DNA of 64,000 nt, taken from contig NZ_KI911563.1 of the NCBI RefSeq assembly GCF_000515335.1, forward strand, positions 2,442,255-2,506,254. The letters are read 5' to 3'. Numbering within the stretch: position 1 is the first letter of the stretch; each line of letters begins with the position of its first letter. The notes beneath the pieces are model-generated. The model did no database searches and was not told the DNA's origin. It worked only from the letters and a program-made list of their open reading frames with translations. The DNA is from Cohnella panacarvi Gsoil 349 (lineage in GTDB: Bacteria > Bacillota > Bacilli > Paenibacillales > Paenibacillaceae). A program made the position numbers and the translations under genes. Shown here piece by piece: positions 7,696-17,654 of the stretch.

Positions 7696-9024
7696 TCAAG
7701 AGGAGCTGCCCCGAGGCGCGCGGCGCGAGCCGCCCGTGCCGCCAGGTCCGGACGATGCCGAGCCTCCGCCGGTGTCCAGCGAATCCAGAAACTCTTGGTT
7801 GGTTTTCGTATTCGACAGCTTCTTGAGGAATTGTTCCACGTACTCCATCGAATCGTTCATGCTTTTGCGAATCGCCCAAAGCTTCTCGAGCGCGTCTTTC
7901 TCGAGCAGCATCTCCTCGCGACGGGTTCCCGAGCGACGGATGTCCAAAGCCGGGAAAATGCGGCGTTCCGCTAATTTGCGGTCGAGATGCAGCTCCATAT
8001 TGCCGGTTCCCTTAAACTCTTCGTAGATAATATCGTCCATGCGCGAGCCGGTCTCGATGAGCGCCGTGGCTAATATCGTCAGGCTTCCGCCCTCCTCGAC
8101 GTTGCGCGCGGCTCCGAAAAACCGCTTCGGCCGATGGAAAGACGCCGGGTCGATCCCGCCGGACAACGTGCGTCCCGAAGGCGGCACGACCAGGTTGTAC
8201 GCACGAGCCAATCTCGTGATGCTATCCAGCAGAATCACGACGTCCCGTTTATGCTCGACCAGGCGCAACGCGCGTTCCAGCACGAGCTCCGCCACCTTAA
8301 TATGATGCTCGGGCACTTCGTCGAAAGTCGAAGCGATGACTTCGCCTTTGACCGAACGCTGCATGTCCGTCACTTCCTCCGGCCGCTCGTCGATGAGCAG
8401 CACGAACAGGTCGATGTCCGGCCGGTTCGCGGAAATGCTGTTGGCGATTTCCTTGAGCAGCAGCGTCTTGCCCGCTTTCGGTTGCGCGACGATCAGGCCG
8501 CGCTGGCCGAGTCCGACGGGAGCGATCATATCCATAATGCGCGTGGACAGGTGGGTGGGAGACGATTCGAGCTTAAGCTTCGTTTGCGGATACAGCGGGG
8601 TAAGCGCGGGAAAATGCAGGCGTTCTGCGGCAGTCTCGGGGGATACGCCGTTAACGGCGTTCACTTGCAGCAACCCGAAAAAGCGCTCGCTCTCCTTGGG
8701 CGCCCGACACTTGCCGGAGACGAGATCCCCGGTTCTCAGGTCGAACTTGCGAATTTGCGAAGCGGAAATATAGATGTCGTCGTTGCTCTGGTAATAGTTG
8801 ATCGGCCTGAGGAAGCCGAAGCCTTCCTGCATGACCTCGAGCACGCCCTCCATGAACATCAAGCCGCTTCGTTCCGCTTGCGCGCGCAGGATGGCGATCA
8901 TCAGTTCTTTCTTCTTCATCTGCGCATAGCCTTGGATCTGATGCTGCTTCGCGAGCTTGTATAGCTCGTTCAGCTTCAGCTCTTCCAGGTCTGTTAACAT
9001 TAAATCGGACAATAGAATCCCCAC
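7696..9024 (-). CDS. rho: Transcription termination factor Rho
   Basis: Rho is a hexameric RNA-dependent ATPase that ends transcription. The 442-residue product has the N-terminal helical domain (LEELKLNELYKLAKQ), a cold-shock-like RNA-binding domain (GFGFLRPINYY), Walker A (AQPKAGKTLLLKEIA, about residue 180), Walker B (VVILLDSITRLARA) and the Q/R-loop region. The C-terminal 25 residues are a low-complexity Gly/Ser tail. The listed start is GTG 9024 with no clear ribosome binding site. A TTG four codons later is an alternative, with GGGG upstream. It is 21 nt after murA, as in the conserved murA-rho pair. Confidence 0.96.
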   Translation of the reverse strand: MGILLSDLMLTDLEELKLNELYKLAKQHQIQGYAQMKKKELMIAILRAQAERSGLMFMEGVLEVMQEGFGFLRPINYYQSNDDIYISASQIRKFDLRTGDLVSGKCRAPKESERFFGLLQVNAVNGVSPETAAERLHFPALTPLYPQTKLKLESSPTHLSTRIMDMIAPVGLGQRGLIVAQPKAGKTLLLKEIANSISANRPDIDLFVLLIDERPEEVTDMQRSVKGEVIASTFDEVPEHHIKVAELVLERALRLVEHKRDVVILLDSITRLARAYNLVVPPSGRTLSGGIDPASFHRPKRFFGAARNVEEGGSLTILATALIETGSRMDDIIYEEFKGTGNMELHLDRKLAERRIFPALDIRRSGTRREEMLLEKDALEKLWAIRKSMNDSMEYVEQFLKKLSNTKTNQEFLDSLDTGGGSASSGPGGTGGSRRAPRGSSS

Positions 9025-9045
9025 TTTTTATTCAAAAATCATCGG

Positions 9046-10296
9046 TTATCCTTGACGCCATACTTCCGCTCCAAGATTGCTAAGCTGCGCGACCAGACGT
9101 TCATAGCCTCTATCGATGTACTCGACGCCGCCAATTTCCGTGGTGCCGTCTTGCACCGTCAGCGCCGCTACGACGAGCGCCGCGCCCGCCCGCAAATCGG
9201 CTGCCCGTACTTTCGCGGCGTTGAGCGGTCCGCCCTCGATGATCGCGGAGCGTCCTTCGACGCGAATGTTCGCGCCCATCCGCGCGAGCTCGGGAACGTG
9301 CTTGAACCGGTTGCTGTACACGTAATCGGACAGCACGCTAACGCCGCTCGATTGCGTGAGCAAGCTCGTCATCGGCGATTGCAGATCGGTGGCGAACCCC
9401 GGATAGACGAGCGCCTTGACATCGACCGCCTCGTAGTCCGGCTGGCCGACGACGCGGATCGACTCGTCCATCTCGTAGACGTGCACGCCCATCTCCTGCA
9501 ATTTCGCGGTCATCGCTTCCAAATGCTTAGGGATAATGTTATCGATAAGGACGTCGCCGCGCGTTGCCGCCGCCGCGATCATATAGGTGCCGGCTTGAAT
9601 CCGATCGGGAATAATGGAGTGCCTGCAGCCGTGCATTTCTTTAACGCCTTCGATGCGGATCGTTTCGGTGCCCGCGCCTTTGATCTTCGCTCCCATCGCG
9701 TTCAGCAACGTAGCGACGTCGATGATCTCCGGCTCCTTGGCCGCGTTCTCGATAACCGTAAGCCCCTTGGCTCTAGAAGCCGCGAGCATAATGTTGATCG
9801 TGGCGCCGACGCTTGCGACGTCGAGATAGATCTTCGCGCCCTTCAGCTCTTTGGCCTTAATCCGTATGGCGCCATGATCGTTGGAAACTTCCGCTCCCAA
9901 CGCTTCGAAACCTTTAATATGCTGATCGATCGGACGGGGCTCGAAATTACAGCCGCCCGGCAAACCGATTGTCGCTTCCCCGAATCGTCCGAGCAAAGCT
10001 CCCATTAAATAATAGGAGGCCCTGAGCAGTTTAACGCGCCCGTTAGGCATCGGGACCGAAGTCATCCCGGACGGGTCGATCGACATCGCATCGTTCGTCC
10101 ATGATACCTTGCCCCCGAGCTGTTCCAACAATTCCGCGTATACCGCTACGTCGCTAAGCTGAGGAAGGTTGTCCAGTCTTACTTCCGATTCCGCCAAGAT
10201 TGCCGCGGGTATAAGCGCGACCGCGCTGTTCTTCGCGCCGCTTATCGCAACGGTGCCCCGCAACGGGCGGCCCCCCCGTACCATCAATATCTCCAT
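9046..10296 (-). CDS. murA: UDP-N-acetylglucosamine 1-carboxyvinyltransferase (MurA/MurZ)
   Basis: It catalyses the first committed step of peptidoglycan synthesis, transferring enolpyruvate from PEP to UDP-GlcNAc. The 416-residue product is full length. The catalytic, fosfomycin-target cysteine is present in [14 protein letters not shown] (C116), and the N-terminal SGAKNSAV loop is intact. The [11 protein letters not shown] signature and position beside rho and spo0F match the MurZ (MurAB) paralogue of Bacillus rather than MurAA. The ATG at 10296 follows AGGAGGAA. A roughly 160-nt leader with three hairpins and a TATAAT promoter precede it. Confidence 0.95.
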   Translation of the reverse strand: MEILMVRGGRPLRGTVAISGAKNSAVALIPAAILAESEVRLDNLPQLSDVAVYAELLEQLGGKVSWTNDAMSIDPSGMTSVPMPNGRVKLLRASYYLMGALLGRFGEATIGLPGGCNFEPRPIDQHIKGFEALGAEVSNDHGAIRIKAKELKGAKIYLDVASVGATINIMLAASRAKGLTVIENAAKEPEIIDVATLLNAMGAKIKGAGTETIRIEGVKEMHGCRHSIIPDRIQAGTYMIAAAATRGDVLIDNIIPKHLEAMTAKLQEMGVHVYEMDESIRVVGQPDYEAVDVKALVYPGFATDLQSPMTSLLTQSSGVSVLSDYVYSNRFKHVPELARMGANIRVEGRSAIIEGGPLNAAKVRAADLRAGAALVVAALTVQDGTTEIGGVEYIDRGYERLVAQLSNLGAEVWRQG

Positions 10297-10464
10297 GAGT
10301 TCCTCCTCGTGATGTTGCCGATGATAGAAAAATCACCGACACATGAAGGAACGGGAAAACGCCTGTTGACGTTTTCCCGTGCGCAGGTGGTGTGTACATG
10401 CTACTTCGCCTCTCGAAAGAGGCCGCTATCTAAGAACCAATTAAATTTGGTTAGACACTGCAAT
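10297..10464 (-). promoter_or_regulatory. Structured 5' leader of murA
   Basis: About 160 nt lie between the predicted start point and murA. Three hairpins are seen on the minus strand: AACCAA-ATTTAA-TTGGTT (10436-10453), GCCTCT-TTCG-AGAGGC (10408-10423) and ACGGGAAAACG, an 8-nt loop, CGTTTTCCCGT (10351-10380). None has a U tract, so they are not intrinsic terminators. Their role is unknown. Confidence 0.6.
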
Positions 10465-10494
10465 ATTATAGCAATAACGACCGCAGGAAGTAAA
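10465..10494 (-). promoter_or_regulatory. murA promoter (sigma-A type)
   Basis: Minus strand: TTTACT (10489-10494), an 18-nt spacer and a perfect TATAAT (10465-10470). The start point is expected near 10458. Confidence 0.65.
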
Positions 10495-10534
10495 CCGAAT
10501 GAATATTTCCTCATGATTGGCAATAAAAGTAGGC

Positions 10535-10560
10535 AAAAAAAAAGGCTTACGACCCGGAAG
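10535..10560 (-). terminator. Weak spo0F terminator
   Basis: The last spo0F codons form a short imperfect hairpin (GCTT...AAGC with an inner CG/CG pair), followed by nine T on the minus strand. The U tract is strong and the stem weak. Confidence 0.5.
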
Positions 10561-10942
10561 CGAATCGGGACGTTGCGCCTTCATCCATTTGCAAATTAAC
10601 GGCCGTACGCATCTCATCGATATCGAAAGGCTTCGTGAAATGCATTAATGCACCTAAATCCATCGCTTCTTTGATCATATCCAACTCGCCGTAAGCGGTC
10701 ATCATGATGACCTTGATCGTTCTGTCATGTTCCTTTATCTGCTTAAGAATCTCTAAGCCGTCCATTCCCGGAATCTTCATGTCCAGGAGCACGAGATCCG
10801 GCCGGTGCATCTTCGCAATCTCCAGCGCCGCGCGCCCGTTGGCCGCTTGGAACGTCTCGTAGCCTTCCGTGGCGAATACTTCCAGCAGCAAGATCCGGAT
10901 GCCGACTTGATCGTCAACAATGAGCAACTTCTTCTTATCCAA
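10547..10942 (-). CDS. spo0F: Sporulation phosphorelay response regulator Spo0F
   Basis: Spo0F is a single-domain receiver that accepts phosphate from sensor kinases and passes it to Spo0B, then Spo0A. Starting at TTG 10942 gives 131 residues with the acidic pair D10/D11 and phospho-acceptor D54 ([11 protein letters not shown]) in the Bacillus numbering. The conserved T/A (MMTAYGE) and K (FTKPFD) follow. There is no output domain. The frame is open to 10996, but the longer start would sit on the sigma-H-type promoter at 10975-11004. GGGGGG precedes the TTG. A weak hairpin with a nine-U tract ends the gene. Position between pyrG and murA supports the call. Confidence 0.93.
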   Translation of the reverse strand: MDKKKLLIVDDQVGIRILLLEVFATEGYETFQAANGRAALEIAKMHRPDLVLLDMKIPGMDGLEILKQIKEHDRTIKVIMMTAYGELDMIKEAMDLGALMHFTKPFDIDEMRTAVNLQMDEGATSRFASGS

Positions 10943-10974
10943 GCTCGCATCCCCCCGTTTTACTATCGCTAGCA

Positions 10975-11004
10975 ATATTCGCGGCGACAGGGTCAAATTC
11001 CTGC
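10975..11004 (-). promoter_or_regulatory. Sigma-H-type promoter of spo0F
   Basis: Minus strand: GCAGGAATT (10996-11004), a 12-nt spacer and CGCGAATAT (10975-10983). Against the known sigma-H consensus (RNAGGAWWW, 11-12 nt, RNNGAATWW) it fits 9/9 and 8/9. spo0F is sigma-H dependent in Bacillus subtilis. Confidence 0.75.
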
Positions 11005-11014
11005 TCTTTCCATG

Positions 11015-11054
11015 TAAAAAAATGAAAAACGCTTCGATTTATGATCGAAGCGTT
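11015..11054 (-). terminator. pyrG intrinsic terminator
   Basis: Minus strand: AACGCTTCGAT (11044-11054), a 5-nt loop, ATCGAAGCGTT (11028-11038), then TTTCATTTTTTT. Confidence 0.9.
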
Positions 11055-11080
11055 CCCTGTGACGGCTCATGCAGAGTACA

Positions 11081-12733
<1,653 letters not shown>

Positions 12734-12766
12734 CTAGATCCAAGCATTCCTTCCCGCAAAAGCGGT

Positions 12767-12808
12767 AAAAAAAACAAAAAAGTGACACCCAATAAATGGG
12801 GGCACTTT
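12767..12808 (-). terminator. pyrG leader attenuator
   Basis: Minus strand: AAAGTGCCCCC (12798-12808) pairs with GGG...CACTTT, followed by TTTTTGTTTTTTTT (12767-12780). It lies inside the pyrG leader, upstream of the start codon, so it must be read through for pyrG expression. The CCCCC in the 5' arm is the expected partner of extra 5' G residues added when CTP is low. Confidence 0.85.
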
Positions 12809-12844
12809 GAATTCCTCATACTATGAAATACCTAAACTTCTAAA

Positions 12845-12884
12845 GCCCAAGCATAAGTTTAACGTCTGACACAAACCGTGTCAA
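12845..12884 (-). promoter_or_regulatory. pyrG promoter with GGGC start site
   Basis: Minus strand: TTGACA (12879-12884), a 17-nt spacer and TAAACT (12856-12861), then after 7 nt GGGCTTT starting at 12848. A start on GGGC(U) is the known requirement for reiterative G addition in the Bacillus subtilis pyrG system. Confidence 0.8.
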
Positions 12885-12926
12885 GCCCGCGTCGGAATCG
12901 TTATTCTTATGCTCGGGCGGCTCTAT

Positions 12927-13529
12927 CTAGTTCTCTTCTTCTTCGTCTTCGAAGGCTGCATCTTCGTCTTCTTCTTCGTCTTCGTCGTCGAACAACTCGT
13001 CTTCGCCATCGGCGCCCTTGTCGTCCAGCTCCTCGTCGAGCGAAGCGTCCTCCTCGTCTTCGAGAATGACCTCCTCGTCGACCTCGGCGGCTTCTTCTCC
13101 TTCGTCGAAGATCTCTTCGCGCTCTTCGTCGAACAGATCGTACGACTCGTCCTCCGCTGCGAAGGTTTCTTCCTCGTCGCCGTAAATGTCCTCGTCGTCG
13201 AGATCGTCATCGTCGTTAATAATGCGCGGACGCTTGCCGCCGCCCGTAATCGGATCGTCGGTGCGCTCGACCGGATACCAACGCTTCAATCCCCATACGT
13301 TGCTGCCAACGCACGCGAATCGTCCGTCAATATTGATCTCCGTGTACAACTGCGCGATAACGTCGATGATCTGGCTTTCGGATAGTCCGCGGATCTTGCC
13401 GATTTCCATCATCAGATCGCGATAATAGAACGGAGTGTTCGCTGCCTTCAGCACTTCGAAAGCAAGGTCGACCATAGGCATTTCCTGGATTTTCTCGGAG
13501 TCGAGTTTGAGTACGTACTCGGCGCTCAA
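12927..13529 (-). CDS. rpoE: DNA-directed RNA polymerase delta subunit
   Basis: Delta is a Firmicutes-specific polymerase subunit that helps recycle polymerase and tune promoter selection. The 200-residue product has the folded N-terminal HARE-HTH domain (VDLAFEVLKAANTPFYYRDL through GLKRWYP, residues 1-90). It is followed by a roughly 105-residue disordered, almost wholly Asp/Glu tail, exactly as in the family. The start is TTG 13529 with AGGGAGGA 6 nt upstream. It sits directly upstream of pyrG, as in Bacillus; the pyrG promoter begins about 43 nt after its stop. Confidence 0.96.
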   Translation of the reverse strand: MSAEYVLKLDSEKIQEMPMVDLAFEVLKAANTPFYYRDLMMEIGKIRGLSESQIIDVIAQLYTEINIDGRFACVGSNVWGLKRWYPVERTDDPITGGGKRPRIINDDDDLDDEDIYGDEEETFAAEDESYDLFDEEREEIFDEGEEAAEVDEEVILEDEEDASLDEELDDKGADGEDELFDDEDEEEDEDAAFEDEEEEN

Positions 13530-13623
13530 GTGTGTTCCTCCCTGTATGTGAACCGTTTCTTCACGTTGATTTGTCAACCTATAGTTAACCTTATTTCTCA
13601 TAAAATTGCAAGCAAGCCATTAC

Positions 13624-13669
13624 GAAAAAGCGAAGGAGCGTCCTGCTCGGACGACACCTTCGCTTTTCG
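13624..13669. terminator. Bidirectional terminator-like hairpin with no obvious upstream gene
   Basis: AAAAGCGAAGG (13626-13636) pairs with CCTTCGCTTTT (13657-13667), with an inner CGTCC-TGCTC-GGACG. Poly-A/poly-T flanks allow either direction. It lies between the divergent rpoE and S8 peptidase genes, so no annotated transcript needs it. The rest of 13530-13914 shows no gene. Confidence 0.6.
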
Positions 13670-13914
13670 ACTGTATCCCTTCCCGGCCGCTCCGCGGGCG
13701 GAGGAACCGGCGTGCTAGAGAGTCTCTCCGGGAAACTCTCCCTTCATCGTATGCCCGGACGCGGATTTTGCCACGGAACGCCGCCTATTTCGATGGCAAA
13801 AAGGCTTGATTCCCATACCGTTCTGCAAGTGCTCACATACAGTAGAGGACACGGCTAGTCGGCGAGCCTTGGCATGCGCTTGCCGCCCGCACATTCGCCC
13901 GGGAGGGAATCGCC

Positions 13915-15054
13915 TTGGATGGACACGAAGTCTTCGAATGGCTTCTGGACGCTATTGAATCCGGTCACGAAGCGGAACGCAGAACGATTCTCCGGTTCAC
14001 CGAAGAAAGCCTATACGACCGATTCCAGCGGATGTTGCAAGCCGCGCTTCCTCATCATCCGAAGCTGCGGGGCATTCATCCGCTCGGCGTCATTCCCGCC
14101 ATGATCTGTTCGTTGCCGGAGACGGCCGAAATTCCTCCGCTCCTGCGCGGTAAGCTGGCCTTGGAGAAGGATGAAGCCGTGCAGCTTCAAGCGCTTCCCA
14201 GCGGCAGCATCGTCAGCGAGCGGGGCATTCCTTGGGGCGTCGGGCACATCGGCGCGCCGGCCGCATGGAGCCGCGCGACAGGATATCGCGTCAAAGTAGG
14301 CGTAATCGACACCGGGGTCGATTTCAGGCATCCCGATCTCCGCCATTCGCTGGAACGGGGCATCAATCTGCTTCATCGTATGGAACTGCCCCAGGATGAC
14401 AACGGACACGGCACCCATATCGCCGGTACGATCGCCGCCGCCAACCAGCAGCACGGCATGATCGGCGTAGCCCCGCGCGCGCAAATCCATCCCGTCAAAG
14501 CGTTCGATCATAACGGCACGGCATATGTCTCCGATATTATACTCGGCATCGAGTGGTGCGTGAGGAGCGGAATCGACGTCGTCAACATGAGCTTCGGCAT
14601 GAAAACGAGAAGCCGATCGTTGTACGCGGCCGTCAATAGCGCCTACCGGTCCGGCGTCCTTATCGTCGCGTCTTCCGGCAACGACGGACGCACCGGTAGC
14701 ATCGACTATCCGGCGAGATACGCCAATACGATCGCGGTAGGCGCGACGACGCGTGCGGGAAGGATTGCCGGCTTCACGAACCGAAGCCGCATGATCGACG
14801 TCTATGCCCCCGGTGAACGCATCGTGTCCGCATGGCTTCGAGGCAAGCACCGCGAAATGAGCGGCACCTCGATGGCGACGTCGCACGTAACCGGAGCCGT
14901 CGCGCTGTTGCTCAGCCTGAAACCCCGGCTCTCGCCCGGGCAGATCAAATCGATCATTCAGCGATCGGCCATCCCGCTAAAAAACAGCAAAACTCCCCGG
15001 TCGGCCGGGGAGCTTAGCGTGACTCGCATGATGAAATTAGCCGTTCAGGTCTAG
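13915..15054 (+). CDS. S8 subtilisin-like serine peptidase, no signal peptide
   Basis: A 379-residue peptidase. The catalytic triad is present: Asp in VIDTGVDFRHPDL, His in NGHGTHIAGT and Ser in MSGTSMATSHVTGA. The oxyanion Asn lies in ASSGNDGRTG. No signal peptide or transmembrane segment is seen, but about 105 residues precede the catalytic domain. The product may be intracellular, or exported by an unusual route. The ATG at 13915 follows GGGAGGG at slightly long spacing. The gene is convergent with argS: the two stop codons abut (15052-15054 and 15055-15057), and the argS terminator hairpin is encoded inside this gene's last codons. Confidence 0.9.
   Translation: MDGHEVFEWLLDAIESGHEAERRTILRFTEESLYDRFQRMLQAALPHHPKLRGIHPLGVIPAMICSLPETAEIPPLLRGKLALEKDEAVQLQALPSGSIVSERGIPWGVGHIGAPAAWSRATGYRVKVGVIDTGVDFRHPDLRHSLERGINLLHRMELPQDDNGHGTHIAGTIAAANQQHGMIGVAPRAQIHPVKAFDHNGTAYVSDIILGIEWCVRSGIDVVNMSFGMKTRSRSLYAAVNSAYRSGVLIVASSGNDGRTGSIDYPARYANTIAVGATTRAGRIAGFTNRSRMIDVYAPGERIVSAWLRGKHREMSGTSMATSHVTGAVALLLSLKPRLSPGQIKSIIQRSAIPLKNSKTPRSAGELSVTRMMKLAVQV
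14979..15012 (-). terminator. argS terminator embedded in the S8 peptidase coding region
   Basis: Minus strand: CTCCCCGG (15005-15012), loop CCGA, CCGGGGAG (14993-15000), then TTTTGCTGTTTTTT (14979-14992). It lies entirely within the last 25 codons of the convergent peptidase gene. Confidence 0.85.
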
Positions 15055-16737
15055 CTACATTTGCTCCGGTGCAGAGACGCCGACAAGCTTCAAGCAGTTT
15101 GCGATCGCGACTCTGAGCGCGGCCAGCAACTGCAGCTTCGCTTGACTCTCCGCGGCATTCTCGGTAATGACGCGTTCCGCGCGGTAATAGCTGTGGAATT
15201 GCGACGCCAGCTCGTAGACGTAACGGATAATGACGTGCGGGGCATACAGACGCGCGGACTCGTTGATCGTCTCCGGCAGTTCCCCGACTTTGCGGATAAG
15301 GTCGAATGCCTGCTCCGAATTCAGGAGAGACAGTTCGGCCTCCTCCCACGGCAGCAGCTTGATGCCTTGTTCCTCCGCCTGGCGGAAAATGCTGCAAATG
15401 CGCGCATGCGCGTATTGTACGTAGAAAACCGGGTTTTCGTTGGACGTGGATACGGCAAGATCCATGTCGAAATCGAGGTGCGAGTCCATGCCTCTCATCG
15501 TGAAGAAGTAGCGTATGGCATCGACGCCGACTTCGTCCATCAAGTCTTCCATCGTAACGGCTTTGCCCGTCCGTTTGGACATCTTGACCTTCTCGCCGTC
15601 CTGGAACAGGCTGACCATCTGGGCGATCAGAACCGTAAGCTTGTCGGGATCGTTGCCCAATGCCGCCATCGCGGCTTTCATCCGCGGAATGTAACCGTGG
15701 TGATCGGCGCCCCAGATGTTGATCAATTGATCGTAACCGCGCGAATACTTGTCCATATGATAGGCCGCATCCGGCGTCAAATACGTGTAGCTGCCGTCGT
15801 TCTTGACAAGCACGCGGTTCTTGTCGTCGCCGTAATCGGTCGAACGGAGCCATACCGCCCCCTCTTCCTCGTATGCTTGGCCTTTGGCCTTCAAAGCGTC
15901 CAGCGCTTCGACGACTTTGCCGGTCTCGTAGAGGGACGTCTCGCTGTACCAGATGTCGAAGCCGACCTTGAACCGTCCGAGGTCGCGTTTGATTTTGTCC
16001 AGTTCCTTCTCCAGGCCGTACTTACGGAAAAATTCGAACCGTTCGTCGTCCTTCATCGACAGAAGGTTGTCGCCCCGTTCCGCCGCCAGTTCCTTGGCGA
16101 AGCCGACGATGTCTTCGCCATGATAGCCGTCTTCCGGCATCTCCGCGTCTTGGCCAAGCGCTTGGCGGTACCGGGCTTCAATGGATCTCGCCAGGTTGTT
16201 CACTTGATTGCCCGCGTCGTTAATATAATACTCGCGCGTAACCTCGTAGCCTGCCGCCGCCAGCACGTTGCACAGCGCATCCCCTACGGCCGCTCCGCGA
16301 GCATGGCCGAGGTGCAGGCTGCCGGTCGGATTCGCGCTGACGAATTCGACGTTCACGGATTTGCCTTGGCCGACGGCCGTGCGTCCGTATTGTTCCCCCT
16401 GAGCCTGGGCTTCTCCGATGACCGGGTAGAGGAAGCTCTTGTCTAGACGGAAGTTGATGAATCCCGGACCCGCGATTTCCGCGGACTGAATGCTTGCCTT
16501 GCCTTTGTTAAGATGCTCGATCAACGTCTCCGCGATCTGGCGCGGATTGCGCTTCGCGACCTTCGTCAATTGCATCGCCAAGTTCGTGGACAAGTCTCCG
16601 TGGCTCTTATCCTTCGGCACCTCTAGCGTAATCGCGGGAATTTCGCTCGCGTCGGATACGAGTCCGGCTGCGGTTACCGCTTCAGCCAGCGTCAATCGTA
16701 AATCGGCATAATAACGGTCTAACACGTTCGTCGTCAT
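15055..16737 (-). CDS. argS: Arginyl-tRNA synthetase
   Basis: It charges tRNA-Arg. The 560-residue product has the class I HIGH-like motif (SANPTGSLHLGHARG, about residue 130), the KMSKS-like VKMSKRTGKAVTM and the arginine-specific N-terminal domain. It ends YRAERVI...LVGVSAPEQM, the anticodon-binding DALR domain. It follows a DUF1934 gene in an operon preceded by a T-box whose specifier reads CGC (Arg). The ATG at 16737 has AAGGAGG upstream. Termination occurs inside the convergent peptidase gene. Confidence 0.97.
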   Translation of the reverse strand: MTTNVLDRYYADLRLTLAEAVTAAGLVSDASEIPAITLEVPKDKSHGDLSTNLAMQLTKVAKRNPRQIAETLIEHLNKGKASIQSAEIAGPGFINFRLDKSFLYPVIGEAQAQGEQYGRTAVGQGKSVNVEFVSANPTGSLHLGHARGAAVGDALCNVLAAAGYEVTREYYINDAGNQVNNLARSIEARYRQALGQDAEMPEDGYHGEDIVGFAKELAAERGDNLLSMKDDERFEFFRKYGLEKELDKIKRDLGRFKVGFDIWYSETSLYETGKVVEALDALKAKGQAYEEEGAVWLRSTDYGDDKNRVLVKNDGSYTYLTPDAAYHMDKYSRGYDQLINIWGADHHGYIPRMKAAMAALGNDPDKLTVLIAQMVSLFQDGEKVKMSKRTGKAVTMEDLMDEVGVDAIRYFFTMRGMDSHLDFDMDLAVSTSNENPVFYVQYAHARICSIFRQAEEQGIKLLPWEEAELSLLNSEQAFDLIRKVGELPETINESARLYAPHVIIRYVYELASQFHSYYRAERVITENAAESQAKLQLLAALRVAIANCLKLVGVSAPEQM

Positions 16738-16776
16738 AATGGCGTTCCTCCTTGAAATGATTGAATTTTCGTTCGG

Positions 16777-17265
16777 CTACCGTTCATCCTCCGCGTCGTC
16801 CTCGCGTCGTTCCGCATGAAGACGGACGATAAAATTTCCGGCTTGCTCGTCGGCGGCCCAAAGCGAATAGTGCCATTCCAGCACTAACGGCAAACTCGGC
16901 TGCGGCGGCGCGCCTTCCGCTTTGCCGGGGATCGTATCGGAGACGACTCTCAGCAGCGTCGTCTCCGTGTCGAGGTTCAGCCGGACTTGAGAGTTCGCGT
17001 AATAGCCCGGCAGGCGTTTGCCAAGCGCGAACGTCTGATCGGACTCGGCGTCTCCGCGCCTTGCCACCTTCAAGACGCCGTCCTTCCAGGAGACGAGCGT
17101 TCTTACGCTGTGCCCCTCTTCACTCTCCGTATACCTCACGTAAATGCCGTTGTTCCTGTAGTACCATTCCCCGTTCAACTCGCGCGACAGCTTCTCTCCA
17201 TCCGCCGTGCTATCCAGCTTGATGCGGACGGAAGCTTTGGAGGAGTTCTCTGTCTGCTCCTGCAT
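16777..17265 (-). CDS. DUF1934 (YwiB) family protein
   Basis: A 162-residue protein of the YwiB/DUF1934 family, a small lipocalin-like beta-barrel of unknown function that neighbours argS in Bacillales. The sequence alternates short strands (ASVRIKLDS, NGIYVRYTES, TLLRVVSDTI, LPLVLEWHYSLW), as expected for a barrel. ATG 17265 is preferred, with AGGGAGGGG 8 nt upstream; a TTG at 17289 overlaps that ribosome binding site. It is the first gene of the T-box-controlled operon, so its level should follow arginine-tRNA charging along with argS. Confidence 0.85.
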   Translation of the reverse strand: MQEQTENSSKASVRIKLDSTADGEKLSRELNGEWYYRNNGIYVRYTESEEGHSVRTLVSWKDGVLKVARRGDAESDQTFALGKRLPGYYANSQVRLNLDTETTLLRVVSDTIPGKAEGAPPQPSLPLVLEWHYSLWAADEQAGNFIVRLHAERREDDAEDER

Positions 17266-17289
17266 TTCAAGTTCCCCTCCCTGTGACAA

Positions 17290-17557
17290 ACATAAAGCCC
17301 CCGTCTCTTGTAAGAGACGGAGGCTGACTCCGCGGTACCACTCTTCTAGCTGATCCCGGGAGGCTCGATTGGCCTCGCGGGTTACAGCGCCTTGAACACG
17401 ATAACGGAGTGACCGGACCGTCCTACCCAGCGGCGCCTTCGGACGATCGGCTCACGGGTGCGCTTCCGTCCGCGCGGAACGGCCGGCTTCCACTGTCCCG
17501 GCTCGCTGTTCGTTCCAATCGCGGGCGTACTGTCCCGATCAATGCCTATAGTTTGTT
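17290..17557 (-). promoter_or_regulatory. T-box riboswitch, arginine specifier
   Basis: The minus strand shows the T-box core AAGAGTGGTACCGCGG (17330-17345), Stem I features (CAGCGAGCCGGG and GTGGAAGCCGG), and a leader terminator (17296-17325) pairing AGCCTCCGTCTCTT with AAGAGACGGGGGCT. In the specifier position the sequence reads GAAG-CGC-ACC, with CGC (Arg) at 17460-17462. It controls the DUF1934-argS operon: uncharged tRNA-Arg should favour readthrough. The U tract after the terminator is short (TTTATGTTTG). Confidence 0.93.
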
Positions 17558-17563
17558 GCTCCT

Positions 17564-17592
17564 ATTTTATAGGATGAAAGTTGGCGTGGCAA
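17564..17592 (-). promoter_or_regulatory. Promoter of the DUF1934-argS operon
   Basis: Minus strand: TTGCCA (17587-17592), a 17-nt spacer and TAAAAT (17564-17569). It is placed immediately upstream of the T-box. Confidence 0.7.
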
Positions 17593-17654
17593 GCAAAAAG
17601 CGGCAGGCAACTTCCTTGGATGCCGGAAAACACCGGAATCGAACGGAATTTCTT

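Noticed and set aside
10351-10380. Strong hairpin in the murA leader as an intrinsic terminator
   Set aside because: No U tract on either strand; kept only as a leader structure.
12923-13210. Thr/Lys/Arg-rich frames opposite the rpoE acidic tail
   Set aside because: Frame-shifted or antisense readings of the GAA/GAC-rich delta tail.
15061-16446. 461-codon plus-strand open frame opposite argS
   Set aside because: It is the antisense of a clear argS gene in GC-rich sequence; there is no ribosome binding site and the composition is Arg/His/Val-rich, as expected of a shadow.
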